Positions 25,146 through 63,116 of a stretch of DNA of 64,000 bases are shown here, one piece after another. The stretch is from Solanum dulcamara (Eukaryota > Streptophyta > Magnoliopsida > Solanales > Solanaceae): contig NC_077245.1 of the NCBI RefSeq assembly GCF_947179165.1, positions 16,462,740-16,526,739 of the forward strand, read 5' to 3'. Below the pieces are notes generated by a model, which was not told the DNA's origin, made no database searches, and saw only the letters and a program-made list of their open reading frames with translations. Both the position numbers and the translations under genes were made by a program. The stretch's first letter is position 1, and each line of letters starts with the position of its first letter.

Positions 25146-25763
25146 TTGATATGCCTCCGGATAGGGATATGGAAGGTGATGTCGATCTCCTATCGGGTGG
25201 TTTGATTCAGTTGAGATAGACTCTTTAGATACGGATTTGCTTAGAGATGCTATGAAGCAGGTTCGTATAATACAGGATAGGTCATGACAGCCCAGAGTAG
25301 GCAAAAGATCTATGAGGACAAGAGAGTTCGATCGTTGGAGTTCATGAAGGGTGACCGCATTTGGCTCCGAGTGTCTCCCATGAAGAGCATGATGCGGTTC
25401 GGGAAAAAGGGCAAGCTTAGCCGTCAGTTCATTGGCCCATATGATATTTTGGGGCGAGTAGGAGATGTGGCTTACAGATTGTCCTTGCCATCTATCTTGT
25501 CAGTTGTGCATCCAGTATTTCATATTTCCATACTCCGAAAGTATGTTCTAGACAAGTCTCATGTGATCTCCTTTGATTCGGTAGAGTTGGGCCCAGATTT
25601 GACATTTGAGAAGGAGCCCATAACCATTCTTGACAGACATGTCCATAAGCTTAGGACCAAGAAGATAGGTTCAGTGAAGGTCCAGTGTAGGCATTGTACA
25701 CTTGGAGAGGCTACATGGGAGTCAGAGGATGACATGCGTACTCGATATTCACAACTCTTTTAG
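25146..25763 (+). pseudogene. Integrase C-terminus and chromodomain remnant of Gypsy pol
   Basis: The open part at 25284-25763 gives 159 residues ending in a stop. It includes the GPY/F module (GKLSRQFIGPYDILGRVGD), the conserved HPVFHISILRKY, and a C-terminal chromodomain-like stretch with VKVQCRH and EATWESE. Upstream, at ~25150-25283, a further piece codes for the SPIGW-type end of the integrase core and a helix ending in VRIIQDR. Protease, reverse transcriptase, RNase H and the integrase catalytic residues are absent, so this cannot be functional. Confidence 0.85.
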
Positions 25764-25824
25764 ACTTTAGGTACCTCCTTTTACTTTATATTCGAGGATG
25801 AACATTATTTTTTTTAGTGGATAA

Positions 25825-28469
25825 TGTAATGATGCGGAGGGTTATTTTTGGAATTTTTCATGAAATGACCGTTTAACCCCTCCTTATAGTTTCCCTGAGT
25901 CATTTTAGATTAGTATCGAGTCTCAATTTTGAGAAATTTTATGAAAAAGTTGGGTTTTAGAAGTTTTGAGTTTTCATGAGTTTAAAGTGTTCAAAAGTTG
26001 CATTTGGGGCCAATCAGAGTTACGAACATAATGAAATTTCGTTGATTTTAGCAGCTCCAAAATATGGAAATTGGTTTAGGAGAGGTTACGAAATCAGATT
26101 TAGAGTATTATCGAAGATTTGAGGTCTTGAGTTGGAAATTTGATGAATTTTAGGTCAATGTTTGACTTTGGTCAACTTTCGGAGTTTCGATACTCAGAAT
26201 AGTTTTCTGACGACTCCGTTGGATTTGAGGGATGTTTTTAGGTATAGGAGTAGATTGGTTTGAATTTTTGGAGGTCCCGAAGTCATTTTGGTGTTTTGGA
26301 AGCCTTAGTTAGTTTAGTTGCGACTTTTCGAGTTTCGGCTCAAGAAGACCTCGAATTTGAATTTTAGTGGTTCCATTGAGTCTGAAACGTCGAAATTAGT
26401 ATGGTAGCATATAAAGTTTGTGTTCTCAGGATTTCGAAAATGAATCCCGATGGTCTATTCTGGGACTTTAAACTTAGTAATTTTGTTGTGTTTTGCTTAT
26501 TTCTGGTGCCTGTAATGGTGTTCTTCGCGATCGCATAGGATTAGCTTGGTTAGTCATCGCAATCGTGAGGCCTTCTCCAAGATCGCAATGGTCAATTAAT
26601 GAGTTGACCATATTTCTTTCTTCACGATTGCGAGGAGAGGTGTCGTAATCGCGAAGGGCAATGCCTAGGCAGACCTAAATGTTTCCCAAAAGTTGGGATT
26701 TCATCCCATTTCCTCAATTTTTGAACCCTAGAAGTTCGGTAGAGGCGATTTTGAAGAGGCTAATAGAGAATTTTGGTGTGGGTAACTTTTTTGACTTCAA
26801 TCTTTCATTACCCTGTAGTTTTAATGTATATTTCACTTCGAATTCATGATTTTAGAGCTTCAAAATTGGGGGTTTCACCAAGAACTTTTGATTCTTTAAA
26901 TTGGTGTTTGAGGGTTGATTTCAACTCCAAATTCAAATTGGTTTTCAGCATTAGTTTCTAACAATTTTTAGGATCGTTATGTAAAAATTTTCATATTTTT
27001 TATTCATTTTCGAAATCAAATCTTTTAGGTATTTTGGGTCAGTTTTGGCTCGGTTTTTAGAAATGTCAATTTGGGTATTGTTAGACTCATGTTTTTATTA
27101 GAATTTCTTATTTGAATAGATTATCTTGATTCGGAATATCACTGTCCGGGTAAAGCTTAAATTTCGGAGTAGTTCGGGGTTAATTCGAGGCAAGTGAATT
27201 TATATACCTTTGCTTAAGCTTGTAAGATCATGTATTTCGTGTCTTATGTGTTGGGGAGTAATGGAAAGTGGTTTATGGTATTATGTGATATTCAATTGAA
27301 CTTAATAACGAAGAATGGGGTAATAAATAACAAATGAGATGATTAAACATGTTATCTTCGATAGAAATTGATCCTTGGCTTATTTTGAACAATTGAATAT
27401 ACTGAGTGATATGATTGATGATATTTATACATTTAAGATATCGTTCCTTGACTATATTGAGACGAATTACATGCGAATATATATTTCATTGTACATTTCT
27501 ATACCTGTGATTATGTCTGTGTTGCATTGATTCTATGGCACTACTAAAATGATATACTTGAGAAAGAAATGAGAAGTAGGGGACGGGCCACACGCTCTGT
27601 GGCAGTACTTATGATGAATAGAGGTCGGCCTACACGCTCCGTTGTAGGTATTACAAGAGGGGTCGAGCCACAAACTCCGTGACAGGTTACATGGACAAAT
27701 ATGTCCCTCGTGGATTTTAGACTAAGATTCAGCGGATGTATAGCGATAGGACAGACATACATCATGTTATCTGATATTGCATTACATTATATCGCACTTC
27801 ATTGATTGTTTATGGATTTGTAGTTACCCTATAAAATTTATGGACTATTTTACCCCTGACATTCCCCTGATCTGTAATATTGACTATTGTGATTCGATTG
27901 AGACTTGAGTTGTACTGTTGTTGATATATATATATATACACACACAAACATTAGTGCTATTAGAACTGTTAGACTGGGCTGATTTCTATGCAGGTTGTAG
28001 TCTGAGTAGTTGGTTGGTATGATAGGAGTACGTGTATTCTGCTAGCTTAGTCTTAGTTGTTCGCTTGATGGGTACCATGTTGGTGGTACTCACCCTTGCT
28101 ATCTACACTTGTGTACATTCCGAGCCTTGACAGTAACCAGTTCTCTTACCTTCATCCGAGGCTTTCTGAGATGATCCAAGAGGTAGTTGTTAATGTCGGC
28201 CATCTTTTTTATTCCTCTTTAATTTACTTTTTTCTATTCGAGAGACAAAGATTGGGACTTGTATTTATTTTAGTATTTTATATTTAGAGGCTTGTACTTG
28301 TGACAACCACTTCGTGGGGAATTTTTGCATTTGACTAAGTTTTCCGCTTTTGTTTTTAAATTACCTATTTGAATTTTTTTCTCTTTTATTTCTGCATTTG
28401 TTGGGTTTAGGTTGACTTGTCCGATAGGAAAGGATGAGTGCCATTACACCCGAATTTCGGATAGTGACA
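25825..28469 (+). repeat. 3' LTR of the chromovirus
   Basis: A 2645-bp LTR begins TGTAATGATG after the tract TTTTAGTGGATAA and ends TCGGATAGTGACA. Near 27583-27692 it holds three successive motifs that can each form a small stem-loop. A (TA)n/(CA)n microsatellite lies at about 27925-27950. Confidence 0.8.
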
Positions 28470-28479
28470 ATTTGGCAAT

Positions 28480-29350
28480 AGATAAAATCTTTGAATATGT
28501 GTAATGAATTATTCTCATGTCTAGCTAGGCGATGAAGGTTATATGAAAATCCTTGAAGGATTTAAAAGGTCTTAAAGTGATTCTATTGAGTACCCCAATG
28601 GTTGTGAGATTGATTGACATAAATAAAAATCAATTTCAAAATAAGGATAAAGAGTTTCTTGGTGATGAAAGTCCACATATTAGCCAATTATGGCATTGAT
28701 GAACCTTGCTATACATGATCAAATATTTTATAGTGGCTATATGGCAAGATTCAGCTCCTCCCCAATAAAAGGATGTTGGAATGGCGTCAAGAACATATCT
28801 TCGGTGAATCATGTACATGAATTTATTTTATTCCAATTAATCCAAGCCAGAAATGATTGGTTAAGCAGATGTAGGATATTCATCCGATCTGCATGAAGCT
28901 CACTCTTAAATGAGCTATTTTTTGACATGTGGAGGCACAACAATATCTTGGCGTTCAAAGAAGCAAACACTATTAGCCACTTCTTCAAACCCTGCATAAA
29001 AAATAGTCATTCATGAAGAAAGTAAGGAGTGTGTTTGGTTGAGATTAATGACCTATCATATTCATGAATAGTGAGATTTTTCTTTTTTAAAAGAAATATT
29101 TCAATCATCATGTACGAAGTTAATACAACATATATTACTCAATTAAAGAAGGATACATCAAAACAGAGTGGACAAAGTACATTTCACCAAAGTTCTTCAT
29201 ACGTGGTCTTCAACAAATTGGTGAGATAAAAGTTCAACAAATTTGTTCAAGGGGTGAACTTGCAGACTTATTCATTAAGGCATTGTCAATATCAACATTT
29301 GAGAAGTTGAGACATGAGAATGGAATGTGCCGTCTCTGAATATCAAATGA
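28480..29350 (+). pseudogene. Copia pol remnant (RT end and RNase H)
   Basis: Scattered frames match the end of Copia-type polyprotein. There is a YMKIPEGF-like piece at ~28530, an ARFSSSPIKGCWNGVK segment at 28747-28794 (compare the ARYSSSPTxRHWNGVKHI motif), and a DVGYSSDLH-like RNase H stretch near 28870. Near 29230-29330 lies the C-terminal GELADLFIKAL...FEKL motif. Many stops and frameshifts separate them. The 5' part of the element is missing and is replaced at the left by the Gypsy LTR. Confidence 0.8.
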
Positions 29351-29564
29351 AGCTTTCATTAGGGGAGTAAAATACGCGTTGTACTATTTTTCTTAACCAT
29401 GATTTTTTTCCAATTGGGTTTTTCTGGTAAGATTTTTAATGAGACAACACTTAAAGCGTATTATGATATGTGTGTACTCTTTTTTCTTCACTAAGGTTTT
29501 TTCCACTGGACTTTTCCTAATAAAATTTTAATGAGGCACATTATCTATGGACATCCAAGGGGGG

Positions 29565-29953
29565 TGTTATAAATACATTGAATAGTGGATTGTCCATTTG
29601 ATTTATTCATGAACTAGCAAATTCATGTATGTCCATTCTTTAGGTTCTATGAACTATTTTGAATAAGAATGTGTCCATTAATTTTGGGAATTTAATATAG
29701 TGACTTTTGGAGTGATTTCTCAATCTATAAATAGGGTTGTCATTCACTATTGTATTGAGACTTGAAGACATATGAATAAAACGATCTCTACATTCTACTC
29801 TCCATATCTTTGTCTATAAGTCTTGTTATATATTACTTATGTTTTACAACATTATATACAATTAAATAACATTTTCAAGTCTTTTTAACATAAAAATTAT
29901 AATTTTCTTGTATTTCAATATATCAAGTTATCATTAATCTTAATTCTCCAACA
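29565..29953 (+). repeat. 3' LTR of the Copia element
   Basis: A 389-bp LTR begins TGTTATAAATAC directly after the polypurine tract CCAAGGGGGG and ends TCTCCAACA. It contains a TATA box (CTATAAATAGGG near 29725) and an AATAAA signal near 29775, so it keeps the layout of a Copia LTR promoter and polyadenylation region. No 5' partner LTR is in the window. Confidence 0.75.
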
Positions 29954-30470
29954 AAACTCTTCTTATAACCACTAGAAAATTACTAGTATATGTATTACAA
30001 AGTTACGATTAATATTTAGAAAAGTTAATTATTTCTTTATTTAGTCATGGCATTAATAATACCACAAATTTTATTTTCAAATTTATAAGTTTTTTGTTAA
30101 ATGAAAGTAGGATTTTGTCTAACATTTTAGAACTTTGAATTGAACTACTCAAATATTATTATCTACTAATAAAAAATTTCAGAATAAGAACCAAGATACT
30201 GTATTGCAACAAATAATTAACATTTTATTTACTTGAAAGAATTTTTCTCAAATTATATAAATAAAATATTGACTTTTTTATATAGAGTTACAACTATAAA
30301 CACGTACAAACGACATATTATAAAATATAAGTCATTTTTTGAGGAACTTTGATGATTTAGTGACCTAATAAATACATTGAGCCAATCATGTAAAGGCTCA
30401 CACACTAAAAAATAAAAAATAAAAAATAAAAATACTAACAAATAACTTCTGCTTGATAATGAACAACTTG
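29954..30470. other. AT-rich spacer, nothing recognised
   Basis: Very AT-rich sequence with A-tracts such as (AAAAAATA)n near 30410-30430. No reading frame, repeat boundary or RNA gene could be supported. Confidence 0.5.
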
Positions 30471-31570
30471 AGGCTATAGGTCACGCACAAGCTGAAAAGT
30501 TTGGTGGTGAAAATAACGCTTCTAGTCTAACCAACAAAGGATTTGTTTTACGACAACTAAATGTTCGAAACATAGGTATTACTGGGAATGGTGATGAGCG
30601 TGATTTGGTGGTCCAAGCAAGTGATTTTTTTAGTAGTATTCTAATTTGAATATTGTTGTAAAATCGTTTGATAAAACTATTTTTACGGAATGTGAAAAAC
30701 AAGAGATACAATTTGTTAGTAACAAATTTGGGAATGAACATGTTCAATCAACATATGATGGCCAGAGGGATCAGTTGGCTATGGTTGTTGCTAAGTCGAG
30801 TGAAAGTGTAGATGAAGAGCAAGCTAGCTTGATCGATGCTAGGTAACTAATCAAGCTTTTGCTGAGGCGGCGTTTATCAAAAAAATTGGGCAACAAGTAT
30901 GTTAACATAACAATGGGACTAAAGGAAAATTGGTATAAAATTCAAATTGGTTCACCAATTTGCAACATAATGCAACTATGAACTCAAGTGTTCGAATAAT
31001 TATTTAAAAAAAAAGTGTTATATATTTTAACACTTTTGATGTTCTTAAGGATAATATTGTGTATGAGATCAATCCAACTACTCCTAAAATGGTTATTTCT
31101 AATCAAGAATTAATTAACACATTAAAGTAAAATCAGTTTGTTTCTATGATTAATAATCTACCTCTTGTCAATTTAAATACCTCGATACAGGAGATTCCTT
31201 TCCAATCATTGAACTTATTGGGTGAGCAATATGGGTATTCCAGGCAGCAACTAATATTTAAAAGGAATGACAAAAAAGTTGAGAAAGGTAAGATCTCAAT
31301 TTTGTTATTTCTAATAAGGAGTAACAATGTGCTTTGAGATGGACAGATATAGTAGATGAAGAAGAAGAACAGATCACTTCTCCTCATATCCACAGTAGAT
31401 TTAGCCCTGCAACTCCTATTTGTATCATAAAAAATTCAAATCAGCAACGTTTGGACAAGGTTTGCCATTAACAGATGTTATTGCAATTTAAGTGATCATT
31501 TGGTGAGTTCTGACATTGAAAACTTGACTTTTCTAACACCTATTAACACTAAAAAGAACAACTACAACTT
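30471..31570 (+). pseudogene. Possible retroelement ORF1 remnant
   Basis: Consecutive broken plus-strand frames (30471-30648, 30646-30843, 31146-31335 and a stretch to ~31430) have polar, Q/N/S-rich composition. One ends in an acidic run (DEEEEQITSP...SPATPI) like the linker of plant L1 ORF1 proteins. No zinc knuckle or catalytic motif was seen, so the assignment is weak. It could be any decayed gag-like frame. Confidence 0.3.
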
Positions 31571-31850
31571 GGTGATAGTAGTCATTTCTGTTGAGTTAAT
31601 TCTACTGTTTAGTTAATTCTACCTTATTAATTAAATGTAATGCAAAGATATAAAACAAATATGTTTCGATGGAGAAGATATATTTGTTCCAAAAACAAAA
31701 GAATGGGGTTTTTGTAAATGTGATGTTATGGTCTTTAATGCCATTAACATTCACAATCCGTTTCTTAAAAAATAACTCTCCTATTTGCAACTCCTCCTCT
31801 AGCAAATTCTATATAAGAAATGTCTTTGGTGAACATAAGATACATAAAAG

Positions 31851-31970
31851 GGCAGCCCGGTGCACTTAAGCTCCCGCTATGCGCAGGGTCCGGGGAAGGG
31901 CCCGACCACAAGGGTCTGTTGTACGCAGCCTTTCCTTGCATTTCTGCCAGAGGCTGTTTCCAAACATTCT
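31851..31970 (-). mobile_element. TS SINE fragment, 5'-truncated
   Basis: The reverse complement of the TS-type SINE body: GGCAGCCCGGTGCACTTAAG, CCCGCTATGCGCAGGGTCCG, GGGTCTGTTGTACGCAGCC, GCATTTCTGCCAGAGGCTG. It matches the fuller copy at 41010-41192 in the opposite orientation. The tRNA-like head with boxes A and B is missing. Confidence 0.8.
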
Positions 31971-33708
31971 TCCTCTTTTCTTCTTCTTGAAATATTTTTT
32001 CAGCAATTGATTTTGGGCAACCTCCAAACTTTCAACCACGAATGCATGTGTTTGAAAGTAACTGTGCAACCTTGGACAGCGACCGGCTACAACGATTTGC
32101 ACCAGAGTCAAGCCGAAATCACTTTCAAGGCAGTCGGTTGGCACAACACAATGTTTGTAATAAGTTATTTACTACTTTATAATTTTAGTCCAATATCAAT
32201 ATTATAGTATTTTTCTCAACAATTTGAAAGCGATTTCCTTACACACAATATTGACCTTTGCATTTTTTCCAGCATTTTTTTAAGCATTGTCCGGTACAAG
32301 GTGCATATGGACCTCAGGAGTCCTCCATGGGTCCCGACTATTCGGCAAAGGAAGCGTGTACAGATTATCGTCCAATCCCTTTGCATTTGCATTTCACTAC
32401 ATCTTCGTTTCATTACATATCAATTTTTGGTGTTGAAATAACTTAGTGATGATGAACGCGGCTCATTAGCATTTCTGATCTTTATCTGAATTTTGATATT
32501 ACTCTTGTACTGATCAAATGTTGTTTTAGTTGATTGAGGTTTTATATTGATATTTGTAATCGTGTGTTAGAAAGAACAAGCGTAAAGATTCACGTCATAT
32601 TTTCATAAACTAGACACGTCGCTAATTACTTTTCCCTTTACTCATTTCTAAAAATTGAATTGATTCACAAAATTCATAGACAAATGACTGAAGTATTGTT
32701 CCCTCTTTTTCCTACCTCTCCCCATTCCAGACCCAAGAATTAAAAGAAGATATTTCCTTACTATTTCTACTGTCACAAAAAAAATTAAAAAATACAAATA
32801 TTAAATTATTTATAGTTAAGGACATGGCTTTTCCAACCAAAAATTAATAACGTTCAGAGCAACTGTTTTTGCAACTCGAATTTTAATGTGTTTAGTAGTT
32901 CAACTTACTTTCCAACATAACAAATAGTCTTGTGACAATTTATCCTATTTTTTCTCCTATTTATGCATACCATCCTTTTTTACTGTTTATTTTCATTTCA
33001 TCTAAAAAAAATTACACAGAAAAGAACGATCACACATATAGAACACCTGAAAATTAAAATCTAGCTAAGCCTTTTCTCATCCTGCAACAAGTACACCTCA
33101 TACAGAGACATTTATATAATAATTGTAAGAGCAAAATTTAAATTGAAGGATAATGAGACTCCCGATAGGAAATCCAAATAGTCGTGGAAGAGGGCGGAAG
33201 ATTAATTCCATTCCTTCTGAAATGGATTTCAATCAGGGAATCAAACTCTGCCTCATATATAAACCAAAACGATAATCCAACGCTTCATCTTGTGTCAATT
33301 CTTTTGTGGTTCTAATTCTACAGACAATCAATCATCTTTCATTCTTAAGGGAAAATGGAGAAAACACACATCTGCAATTATTGTCTGATTATTCAATGAG
33401 CTTCTTTTAAGACACATTTCAGCTGTCAGAGAAAAAAACTAAGAGACTGCTGACACATTTGGTCTACGCTCCTTCTAAAACTAAGACAAATGGCCATAAC
33501 AGTAGCAATTGAGCAGATAATTGTCACTTTTGCCTTCTAACTGTTGCCACAGAGAGAGAGAGAGAGAGAGAGAGGATGCTACAACAAGACATTTCCAAAT
33601 ACATGCCGTTCGTTACAAACTTCAACCTAAAATGCAGCTTCTATAAGTGACCAGGCTAGTGCGTCTTTAGCAAGATCTTGCACACAGAGCTTGACTAGCA
33701 GTAAATCA
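31971..33708. other. 3' flank and probable 3' UTR of PEX1
   Basis: The part nearest the PEX1 stop codon (about 33300-33708) should be 3' UTR on the minus strand. I could not fix the polyadenylation site: no AATAAA is visible on the minus strand close to the stop, and AATGAA near 33340 is one candidate. The more distant part, 31971-33100, is AT-rich with no supported gene. Confidence 0.45.
33551..33575. repeat. (AG)12 microsatellite in the PEX1 3' region
   Basis: An uninterrupted AG run of about 24 bp lies about 135 bp downstream of the PEX1 stop codon, read as CT repeats in the transcript. It is likely polymorphic. Confidence 0.95.
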
Positions 33709-58784
<25,076 letters not shown>

Positions 58785-59000
58785 TTTTTTCAGATGATTT
58801 TGAAGTGTGAGACGGATGAATTGTTTTGCTTTTTAGGATGAGGCAGAACAGAACAAGACTGATTGCTGACTAAAATGTTGCTTTTCCCGAGGGACTCCTA
58901 ATCATTGAGACCCGACCCTAATAAAAATGTGATGGGTAAGCGGGTCACCTTCCTCATCATATGATTTGGGATATTAATTAGGTAATATTATTTTTTTACT
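58785..59000 (-). promoter_or_regulatory. Presumed 5' UTR and proximal promoter of PEX1
   Basis: This is the sequence immediately upstream of the PEX1 start codon. No clear TATA box was identified. CTTTTCCC-type pyrimidine stretches and balanced base composition to about 58930 contrast with the AT-rich DNA beyond. The call is by position only. Confidence 0.35.
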
Positions 59001-61211
59001 TAAAAATAATCGGGATTAAATAATAGAATAACTAATTTCATACTAAAGGAAAAATAGTTGTTTTAGTCTTTCTGTTAATGAGTAATTGAAGTTTTGGACC
59101 TTGTATTATTTTATTCGACATTTTAAATTTTTAATTATATTAAATGTGTGATTTTGAATCTTGAGATTAATAGATGTTAAAATTATATAATAAAAAGTAA
59201 CATAAGCTTTGTTTCATCAGAGAGGTAATTATAGTCATGTATGACTTTGTTACGTTTTCTTGCAATATAAATTTTATTTAAGAGTTAAATTGAGACTGAG
59301 TCATTAAAATATCTCAAGCATCGAAATGAAGAAGTAGTTATTGACTAAAGATGTGTTGTTTTTAGTACCCACTAAGTATTTGTGCTTGGTGGTTAGTGGT
59401 GTAGCCACATGCAGTGAAGCAAATTTATATTTATATTTATATTATATAGAGAGAGAAAATTAAGTACTAAACAAAAATGCCTTTAATCTATTTTTTGTAC
59501 CAAAGTATGACGGCAAGAGCATATTTTGACCAAACTATAAATGAAGGGCATTTTTATTCATCTCACATTAGTTTAAGGACATTTTTTATCTTTTTCCGTA
59601 TAAAGTATATATTAAAAGTTATTATTCATACATATATTCTGTATTCAAAATTCTAAACACCAATTCCAGTAAGGAATACTTGTGAATTTTGTTTGAGAAA
59701 TCATAAATGTGACCTGATCTATGCTCAAGGGGAAGAATCTGAATCTACAGACATTGAGGCAAATGACATTAAAGAAGCAATCTACCATTGTGTTGTCATG
59801 CACCTCAATAAGGTATGTATTGAAATAGACTCTTTGGTTAAGTGAAGTATTTAGCTGAAATTTGAAAAATCACATTGATATTCTAATAGGTGACACCAAG
59901 GTTCTAGCACTTTTATTGTCAAGTTAGGATTCAATATTTTTTAGTGTTGGAAAGTGCAGGAGGATTAAGCTTCTCCACTTTCACTAAACTTTTGTTTCAT
60001 GCTAGAAAAATTTGAACCTAGAAAAATAGTTAGAGCCTAACTTTAAGAATTAAATAAAAATCAAGTTTTATCTATCGAAAACACTGTCTATTATAATCAA
60101 CATATATCATATTAACAATCATCACAAACGAGAAAATCAATATCATAGCTGAAGAAGTCACACTAAGACGGCTATCACATCAGAATACTTAGATAAGAAA
60201 AACAAAAACATCAACATACAACATGATTATCCTACGTTTAAGTTTATAATAGCGAAAGCAAGAAAATCACTTTGTAGGAAATGGTTCTATTTCAAATCAA
60301 TAAATTTTGATATAGATCTTTGATTTCAAGAAAAAATATATCAATTGGAGTTCACAAAATCAAAAATATTGAACCAAAACATCATAACTCACATTAGAGT
60401 GGTCACTTGATAAAGACTTCAATAGAGTCGAGAGGGTACACCGCATACTCATCTAACCTCAAGAATATATAGTGCACAAATTTGAATGAAAAGATTGAAG
60501 TTTTCACTGCAAATGAACGATTCAAGAAAGTCCAAAGAAGAGAGAAAAAAAGCAATTGTCAATATGGGTCAGTCCAACCCATTTGGGCAAGTCCATACAT
60601 GCTTTGAAATTATGAGTGTCTGGAATGGTCAATAATTTAGTGGACCAAAAAAAGCCAGTCCAATCCATCACTATGTGGGTTGTGGGTCACGTAGAGCTAA
60701 CCCATTTTTTAAAAAAGAATATATTTTATATAATTTAAATTCTAATTTAAATATGTTAACATAAATATTGACAAGACAATATTACACAGTGTTACTATTT
60801 GTTAACCAAATCTTAAATCCACAAATAAAATAATCTTAACAATACTTATTAAGTTTGCCTTCAATTAAAAATTTGGTTATATGATTTCAATCTGAAAACA
60901 TTGTCATTCTATGTAAATATCTTGGGTACAATCATCTAAAACAATAATTGTAATATTTGATTTTTGATTTTTGATTTTTAAACTTTGTAATTTTTATATT
61001 ACGTTGTTTAAGACTTTATGTTTGGACTCCTCTGATTATTTTTTATTATTCTATTTTCTATTTACTTTAATAATTTATTTATGTAGCCCACAGACCGATT
61101 CAACCACATTGTTCAAACTCATAGGTCAGCAGACTTATCCAAGCCAAGCTATAAAGCCCTAATTTTAAATGAGCTTAAATTTTTTTTTAGCCCAACCCTA
61201 TCAAATTATGG
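59001..61211. other. AT-rich intergenic spacer
   Basis: No supported gene. Between 60560 and 61205 there are stretches such as TCAGTCCAACCCATTTGGGC and TTTAGCCCAACCCTATCAAA that resemble the ends of plant non-autonomous hAT-type elements. I could not match a proper inverted pair. Confidence 0.4.
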
Positions 61212-63029
61212 TGTCACGACCCAACCCCGTAGGCAGTGATTGGTGCCCGAATTGAGCACCCAAACGTACCCTTATCCCAAATTAGCCTTTTAACCGAATA
61301 AACAAAGGTAGTGATTAGAAGAAATTGCTAAATATATCATAAAAGTAGATATATGCACGAGGGCTGATAGGCCGTCACAAAACACACAAAATCCAAATCA
61401 TATATACAAAACCCACAACATAATTTGTCTACAGACCTCTACAGATGATAACATAGTCATATGACGGGACAGGGCCCCGTCGTACCCCTGACCAACATAT
61501 CCAAATATACAGAGATAAAGTCAGTACCAAAATACAAGCTCCGAATAAGGGAGCACTCTCAACGACGTAGCAAATATCCTAAACAGGTAGATCAGCAAAT
61601 CGAACTTCGGTACCTGCGGGCATGTAACACAGCCCCCGAAGAAAGGGGGTCAGTACGAAAAATGTACCGAATATGTAAAGCATGAATTGTAATAAATAAA
61701 ATCATAATCTGAATAGTATGTGTAGAAAATGAAATAAATGTTCAGAATTTCAAAATACTTATCATAATCCCAAATCATATATGCAAATACATATGCCGTA
61801 TCCGGCCCCATTTCATGGGACTCGGTGAACAAAACGTGGTCGCCCTCCTGTCATTGGCGCCACAACACATCATAACACCAGAGTAGGAAATGTCTCCGTA
61901 ACAAATCATATCATATCAGATGGCCATATCAAATCATATCATATTATATATGTACATGGCACAGCATAACTCCGTGGCATAACATACACCACAACCCATG
62001 TACATGTCATACCTGCCCCCTCACGTCGGGGCATGGCAAAAAAAATACAGAGAAGTACGCTTGATAACATATCCTGGCCCAGGCTCAGTGAAAGAATGGT
62101 TACAGTATGCACGAATAGAATAGTGAGAAACTAAATGCAATTTAAAATATAAAAATATTTATAGAGACTCAATAGCTTAATTCTGATGACAAGTCATATA
62201 AAAGAAACTGAGCTATAATCATAGTGTACTTCTTTCCGATGTCACGATGGTCTATGTCAAAACAGTCTTTCAGAAATCATTTTTCCATATTTTGAAACAT
62301 AATATGGGGATCAATTGAATAATTGAAATAACTATCATTTAAAAATCAAGATAATAGTTATTTCAAGTAACCTTCGATTGTCATTATGAATTATACTAAA
62401 ATAGGATGACTGGAATCAAACTCATGTATCAAAATATAATGATATAATTTCTAGGAATTTACGAACATTAGCCATTCTAGTGTCTCTAAGAATAGGAGCT
62501 TCTTTGGAATTTATACCTTCGTCCGTTTGTTTTATATAAATCATTCCAAAAGAAAGAAAGGTTAGCTTTACATACCTTATCGGCTTTTCACGTTTGTTCA
62601 AATTCAACTCCCGTTTCCTCCAAAATCTACAATTGGTCACATTTACCAATTACTATTCACAAGACTTTAAGAATTCAATTCTACCAATATTTGTCTACAA
62701 AAATTTCGGCAGCATCTCCCTTATATATATGACAACCCCGAGATTACAACTCGGCCACCATATCAACAACCAAGCCAACAACAACAACGATACCATCAAT
62801 AATCAATTTAAAATGCACCATAACATAAATCTATTTCTTTTCTAACTAATGCAATAACTTTCAACCCAACTTTACATTTCCAAATAAATATGAATATTTC
62901 ATGTTCATAACTAATTTAAACTCATTCAAACATAGGTGAAAAATATTCCAAGCAAGCTATTCCATTATTCCTCAATTCCATATTTCACCCAAAAATTCCA
63001 TAAATGCAACAAAACTATTACAATTCATT

Positions 63030-63116
63030 TTCTTCTTTCAACTTCATAATCAAATTTATTTCCTTCTTTCAACTTCATAATCAAATTCATTTCCTTCTTT
63101 CAACTTCATAATCAAC
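63030..63116. repeat. 31-bp tandem repeat, three copies
   Basis: CTTCTTTCAACTTCATAATC recurs at 63032, 63063 and 63094, a 31-bp period with few differences, inside the LTR. Confidence 0.9.

Larger units (their letters stand above)
24676..28469 (+). mobile_element. Ty3/Gypsy chromovirus, internally deleted
   Basis: The order is a 5' LTR fragment (24676 to ~25145), a short pol remnant (~25146-25763), and a full 3' LTR (25825-28469). The two LTR pieces align: both have a TGTAATGAT start, the GTTATTTTTGG stretch and a GACTTTGGTCAACTTT block. The 5' LTR breaks off directly into integrase-coding sequence, so its 3' part, the primer site, gag, protease and most of pol were lost in one deletion. The 5-bp flanks (CCGAA and ATTTG) do not match. 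The integrase C-terminus and chromodomain point to a chromovirus, probably Tekay/Del-like. Confidence 0.8.

Noticed and set aside
30471..31570. An endogenous pararetrovirus or a host gene
   Set aside because: No movement protein, coat, protease or RT motif is visible and the frames are short and broken. Only a weak resemblance to LINE ORF1 remains.
58785..59300. A divergent gene sharing the PEX1 promoter
   Set aside because: No plus-strand frame or splice pattern with a conserved product could be found upstream of PEX1.
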